A DNA stretch of 34,830 bases from CAZPHI01 sp964586425. GTDB lineage: Bacteria > Bacillota > Clostridia > Lachnospirales > Lachnospiraceae. The notes beneath the pieces are model-generated. The model made no database searches. It saw only the letters and a program-made list of their open reading frames with translations, and was not told where the DNA came from. Shown here one piece after another: positions 31,524-34,830 of the stretch. The stretch's first letter is position 1. Each line of letters begins with the position of its first letter. The translations under genes and the position numbers were made by a program. The stretch is taken from NCBI GenBank assembly GCA_964586425.1, contig CAZPHI010000021.1:1-34830 (forward strand). Direction: 5' to 3'.

Positions 31524-34007
31524 TTATTCTACAGATTTTAGAGACTCAACCATCGGTATTTTCTTAAGTTTTCGGTACATAACAGCATTTACCATTAATG
31601 AGAATATTATTGTTATTACAAACGATAATATATAAGATAATATACTTCTATAGTTACCAAACATAACACCATCCATCTCTATTACCTTCATAATGAAATC
31701 ATGCAACACTACACCAAGTAAAAGTCCGACTAATGCTCCAATAATTGTAATGAATATATTCTCTCTGTATACATATTCTGCAACTTCATTATTGTAAAAG
31801 CCAAGAACCTTTATTGTTGCAATTTCTCTTAGTCTCTCAGATATATTAACATTAGTCAGATTGTATAAAACAACGAATGCAAGTAATCCTGATGAAACTA
31901 GAAGCACATAAGTTATAATATCAAGTGAGCTAATCATATCGTTGAATTTATCAATACTTCCTGTAAAGAATGCAATACTGTCTATACATGGAGTATCAAG
32001 TAACTGTTTTGATATCTCGTCCTGTGCGATTTTAGCATCACCATTAATTTTTCCAATAATTGTATTAAGTTCTGCATTGTATCCGAATATCGTATTGTAA
32101 TATTCCTGTGATATGAATACATAATGATTAACATACATCTCTATTATATTATCAATTTTAACTTTACCTATATCACCATTGAGATTTCTAACATATATAT
32201 AATCGCCCTTTTTAACATTCAGATCATTCGATAATTTTTCCGATATACACACACCATCATTGCTTACATGTACGGTTTCTTTGTTAGATCTTAGTCTTAA
32301 TTTTATGAATTTTTCTGAAAGACTTATATCGTCAAAGCACATAAATGTTACTGATTTATCATCATTCTCATTAACATCCTCACTAGTGCCTGCATAAGCC
32401 TTTTCTGATGATATAGTGCAGTATTCGCTTACATAATTTCCTTGTGTCATAACATCTATCGCATTATCTTTTTCCTCTTTATTAGTTCCAGGCTTATATT
32501 CTGCGCTATAGTCGTATGATAATATCTCGCTGTATTGGTTCGTAACAAGACCTGATACACTGTCTCTGATACCAAATCCTGCAAGTAATAGCGCAGTGCA
32601 TCCTGATATTCCTACAACAGTCATTATAAAACGCTTTTTGTATCTGAATATATTTCTTGCTGTAACCTTTGCTGTGAATGACATATGTTTCCATATAAAC
32701 GATATATGCTCAAGCAGAATTTTCTTTCCATTCTTTGGTGCTTTAGGTCTCATTAATAATGATGGTGTTGCAAATAACTCTTTATAACAAGCTAAGAATG
32801 TTGCTAAAGTTGTTATTCCACATATTGACAAGACTGATGCTGCTGCCAGATTAATCTGATTATCGTATGATATAGCTGGCATCTGATATACAATATTCCA
32901 AGTGTTATATATTACATATGGGAATAGATGCATTCCTAATATTGCTCCCATAATTCCACCAAGAAGCGAAGCAATCATAGCATACAGAATATATTTGACT
33001 GCTATTGCGGCTTTGCTATAGCCTAATGCCTTATATGTACCAATCACACCTCTTTGTTCATCAATCATTCTAGTCATTGTTGTCAGACATACTAATGCAG
33101 CAACAAAGAAGAAAAACACAGGGAATACTTTTGCAATATTAGTCATTCTATCTGCACAGTTTTCATAATCTGCAAATGAATAATGTGAATTTCTATCAAG
33201 CACATACCATTGATATTGAGATGTATCAAGCATTTTACTATGAATCTGTACTTCTGATATATCTTTAAATGTATTCTCATATTCTCCTATATAATCAAAA
33301 TACTCATCAGAATAACTATCATAGCCATCTGCTCCATCAATAGTAACATATATATCAGAATAATAATTACTTCTAAAGCTTGATTCATTAACAAAAGCAA
33401 TACAGCTTACTGTTCCATTGCCTATTGTAGATGCTCCTAATTCATATGACAGATAATATGGGGTATATACAAAACCAACAACTGTATATGTTGTATTACT
33501 CAATACATTGTTAATATCCCCATCATCCCTTGTAAATTCAAGCGTATCACCAATATTTAGTTCTGAATTCTTAATCGATTCATATTTTAACACGCATTCA
33601 TTGGAATTTTCCGGCATTCGGCCTTCTTTAAGTCTTATTCTGTTAATATAATCGTTGTTTGAATCAGATGTGTCCTCAGGTAATGACATAAGTTTAAATA
33701 CTGATTGTGTAGTTCCATTCTTAGATAATACATCCGTTGAATACGAAGGATATACACCTTTAACGCCATCATTATCTCTGACCGCATCAACATCACTCTT
33801 ATCAAATCCAATTGTTGATATCAGCCTATAATCAAACAAATTATATTCTTTATAATATTTGTCTGCTGAATATTTCATATCTCTTGAGGCAGCAGTCACA
33901 CCAGCAAAGAACGCCACTCCAATAAAACATATCGCAAATATTGCAAAGAATCGTCCAAATGAACTTTTTATCTCTCTCACTAAATCTTTAATTAATGTTA
34001 TTGACAT
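31524..34007 (-). CDS. FtsX-family ABC transporter permease (large, two FtsX domains)
   Basis: 827 residues from ATG at 34007 (GGAG 6 bp upstream); an ATG four codons earlier is weaker. One N-terminal membrane helix (about 13-35), an extracellular domain of roughly 250 residues, a cluster of three membrane helices with EQRGVIGTYKALGYSKAAI, a central helix near 460, a second extracellular domain, and a C-terminal helix cluster with ISERLREIATIKVLGFYNNEVAEYVYRE. This is the fused two-FtsX layout of MacB-like exporters in Bacillota, which work in envelope or peptide stress. Partner ATPase lies 30 bp upstream. Substrate unknown. Confidence 0.92.
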   Translation of the reverse strand: MSITLIKDLVREIKSSFGRFFAIFAICFIGVAFFAGVTAASRDMKYSADKYYKEYNLFDYRLISTIGFDKSDVDAVRDNDGVKGVYPSYSTDVLSKNGTTQSVFKLMSLPEDTSDSNNDYINRIRLKEGRMPENSNECVLKYESIKNSELNIGDTLEFTRDDGDINNVLSNTTYTVVGFVYTPYYLSYELGASTIGNGTVSCIAFVNESSFRSNYYSDIYVTIDGADGYDSYSDEYFDYIGEYENTFKDISEVQIHSKMLDTSQYQWYVLDRNSHYSFADYENCADRMTNIAKVFPVFFFFVAALVCLTTMTRMIDEQRGVIGTYKALGYSKAAIAVKYILYAMIASLLGGIMGAILGMHLFPYVIYNTWNIVYQMPAISYDNQINLAAASVLSICGITTLATFLACYKELFATPSLLMRPKAPKNGKKILLEHISFIWKHMSFTAKVTARNIFRYKKRFIMTVVGISGCTALLLAGFGIRDSVSGLVTNQYSEILSYDYSAEYKPGTNKEEKDNAIDVMTQGNYVSEYCTISSEKAYAGTSEDVNENDDKSVTFMCFDDISLSEKFIKLRLRSNKETVHVSNDGVCISEKLSNDLNVKKGDYIYVRNLNGDIGKVKIDNIIEMYVNHYVFISQEYYNTIFGYNAELNTIIGKINGDAKIAQDEISKQLLDTPCIDSIAFFTGSIDKFNDMISSLDIITYVLLVSSGLLAFVVLYNLTNVNISERLREIATIKVLGFYNNEVAEYVYRENIFITIIGALVGLLLGVVLHDFIMKVIEMDGVMFGNYRSILSYILSFVITIIFSLMVNAVMYRKLKKIPMVESLKSVE

Positions 34008-34037
34008 AATTATCTCCATCCTGTGTACTGTATTATT

Positions 34038-34739
34038 TTACCATTCGATTTCTTCCACAGGAAGTGGATTGTCATTAACTGATACATCCAAGATACGACC
34101 ATTCTTGACCTTAATCACCTTATCTCCCATAGCTGTAAGTGCAAGATTATGTGTTATTACTATTACAGTAACGCCTTCTTTTCTGCATGTATCCTGCAAG
34201 AGCTTAAGAATCGCCTTTCCTGTATTATAATCGAGTGCACCAGTTGGTTCATCACATAATAATAGCTTTGGATTCTTAGCTAATGCTCTAGCAATCGCAA
34301 CTCTCTGCTGTTCGCCACCGGATAACTGTGCCGGAAAGTTGTTCTTTCTATCTTCAAGGCCAACAGCCTTAACAGTTTCATCAATATCCAAAGGATTCTT
34401 ACATATCTGTGTCGCAAGTTCAACATTCTCTGTAACTGTAAGATTCTGTACAAGATTATAAAACTGAAATACAAATCCAATGTCATATCTTCTGTACGTT
34501 GTCAGCTGCCTTTGAGAATACTTGCTTACATAATTGCCATCTACGATTACATCACCTGATGAAACAGTATCCATCCCCCCTAGTAAGTTAAGGATTGTAC
34601 TCTTACCAGCTCCACTAGCACCCGCAATAACAACAAATTCTCCCTTTTCAATTGCAAAGTCAACTCCCGATAAAGCCTCAATACTCACTTCACCCATTCT
34701 ATATATCTTCTTCACATCTTTAAATTCAATAAAGCTCAT
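34038..34739 (-). CDS. MacB/LolD-like ABC transporter ATPase
   Basis: 233 residues. Walker A GASGAGKST (40-48), Q-loop VFQFYNL, signature LSGGEQQRVAIARALA (139-154), Walker B LLLCDEPTGALD (159-170) and switch His in VIVITHNLA. The DEPTGALD form is typical of the MacB/LolD/YknY subgroup pairing with FtsX-type permeases, here the next gene. AGGAG lies upstream of the ATG. No two-component regulator gene is visible in the remaining 90 bp. Confidence 0.96.
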   Translation of the reverse strand: MSFIEFKDVKKIYRMGEVSIEALSGVDFAIEKGEFVVIAGASGAGKSTILNLLGGMDTVSSGDVIVDGNYVSKYSQRQLTTYRRYDIGFVFQFYNLVQNLTVTENVELATQICKNPLDIDETVKAVGLEDRKNNFPAQLSGGEQQRVAIARALAKNPKLLLCDEPTGALDYNTGKAILKLLQDTCRKEGVTVIVITHNLALTAMGDKVIKVKNGRILDVSVNDNPLPVEEIEW

Positions 34740-34775
34740 TCGTTCTCTCCTAACAATATACGTATTTATTAATGT

Positions 34776-34803
34776 ATTATAGCATATACTAATTACAAAT
34801 CAA
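34776..34803 (-). promoter_or_regulatory. Promoter of the ABC transporter operon
   Basis: Minus-strand TTGATT (34798-34803), 16 bp, TATAAT (34776-34781), 37 bp before the ATPase ATG. No further gene is visible to the right edge. Confidence 0.65.
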
Positions 34804-34830
34804 ATAACCAAGGTAGAGTATCTTGAAGCA

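Overview
The window comes from an AT-rich, endospore-forming Clostridia chromosome, most likely Lachnospiraceae. The evidence is the gene order spoIIIAA-AH, asp23, nusB, xseA, xseB, ispA, dxs, tlyA, nadK, argR, recN, spoIVB, spo0A, all on the minus strand, together with strong GGAGG ribosome binding sites and frequent TTG start codons.

Layout from the right edge, which is the direction of transcription of most genes. At 34.8-31.5 kb lies a MacB-like ABC transporter (ATPase plus large FtsX-type permease). A methyl-accepting chemotaxis protein with a strong terminator follows (31.4-29.6 kb). The eight-gene spoIIIA operon spans 29.5-24.5 kb. Then come asp23 with its own promoter and terminator, and a compact housekeeping cluster: nusB, exonuclease VII (xseA, xseB), isoprenoid synthesis (ispA, dxs), tlyA, nadK, argR, recN. 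spoIVB ends this block at 13.98 kb. spo0A would normally follow directly; here it starts only at 7.66 kb.

Between spoIVB and spo0A sits a roughly 6.2 kb island. It holds cas6 (plus strand), a 307 bp leader or divergent-promoter region, a CRISPR array (nine good 30 bp repeats and one decayed one, transcribed on the minus strand), cas2, and a reverse transcriptase-Cas1 fusion gene. A 2.17 kb IS4-superfamily (IS1634-like) insertion sequence has inserted into the last codons of that fusion gene. The severed original Cas1 tail is still readable beyond the IS, next to the spo0A promoter. No interference effector (Cas3/Cascade, Cas10-Csm/Cmr, Cas9, Cas13) is encoded in the window, so this is an adaptation, processing and memory locus without a visible effector. 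The RT active-site motif is FADN rather than the usual Y/FADD.

Left of spo0A are an NlpC/P60 peptidoglycan hydrolase, glycogen synthase (glgA), a flotillin-like SPFH protein and tRNA-Leu(CAA). At the left edge, just past the tRNA 3' end, is a partial gene of at least 651 codons running out of the window. It looks like a CARF-type (TM1812-like) CRISPR-associated protein and carries an in-frame 9/27 nt tandem repeat. It may be a second, spatially separate CRISPR accessory component in the same region.
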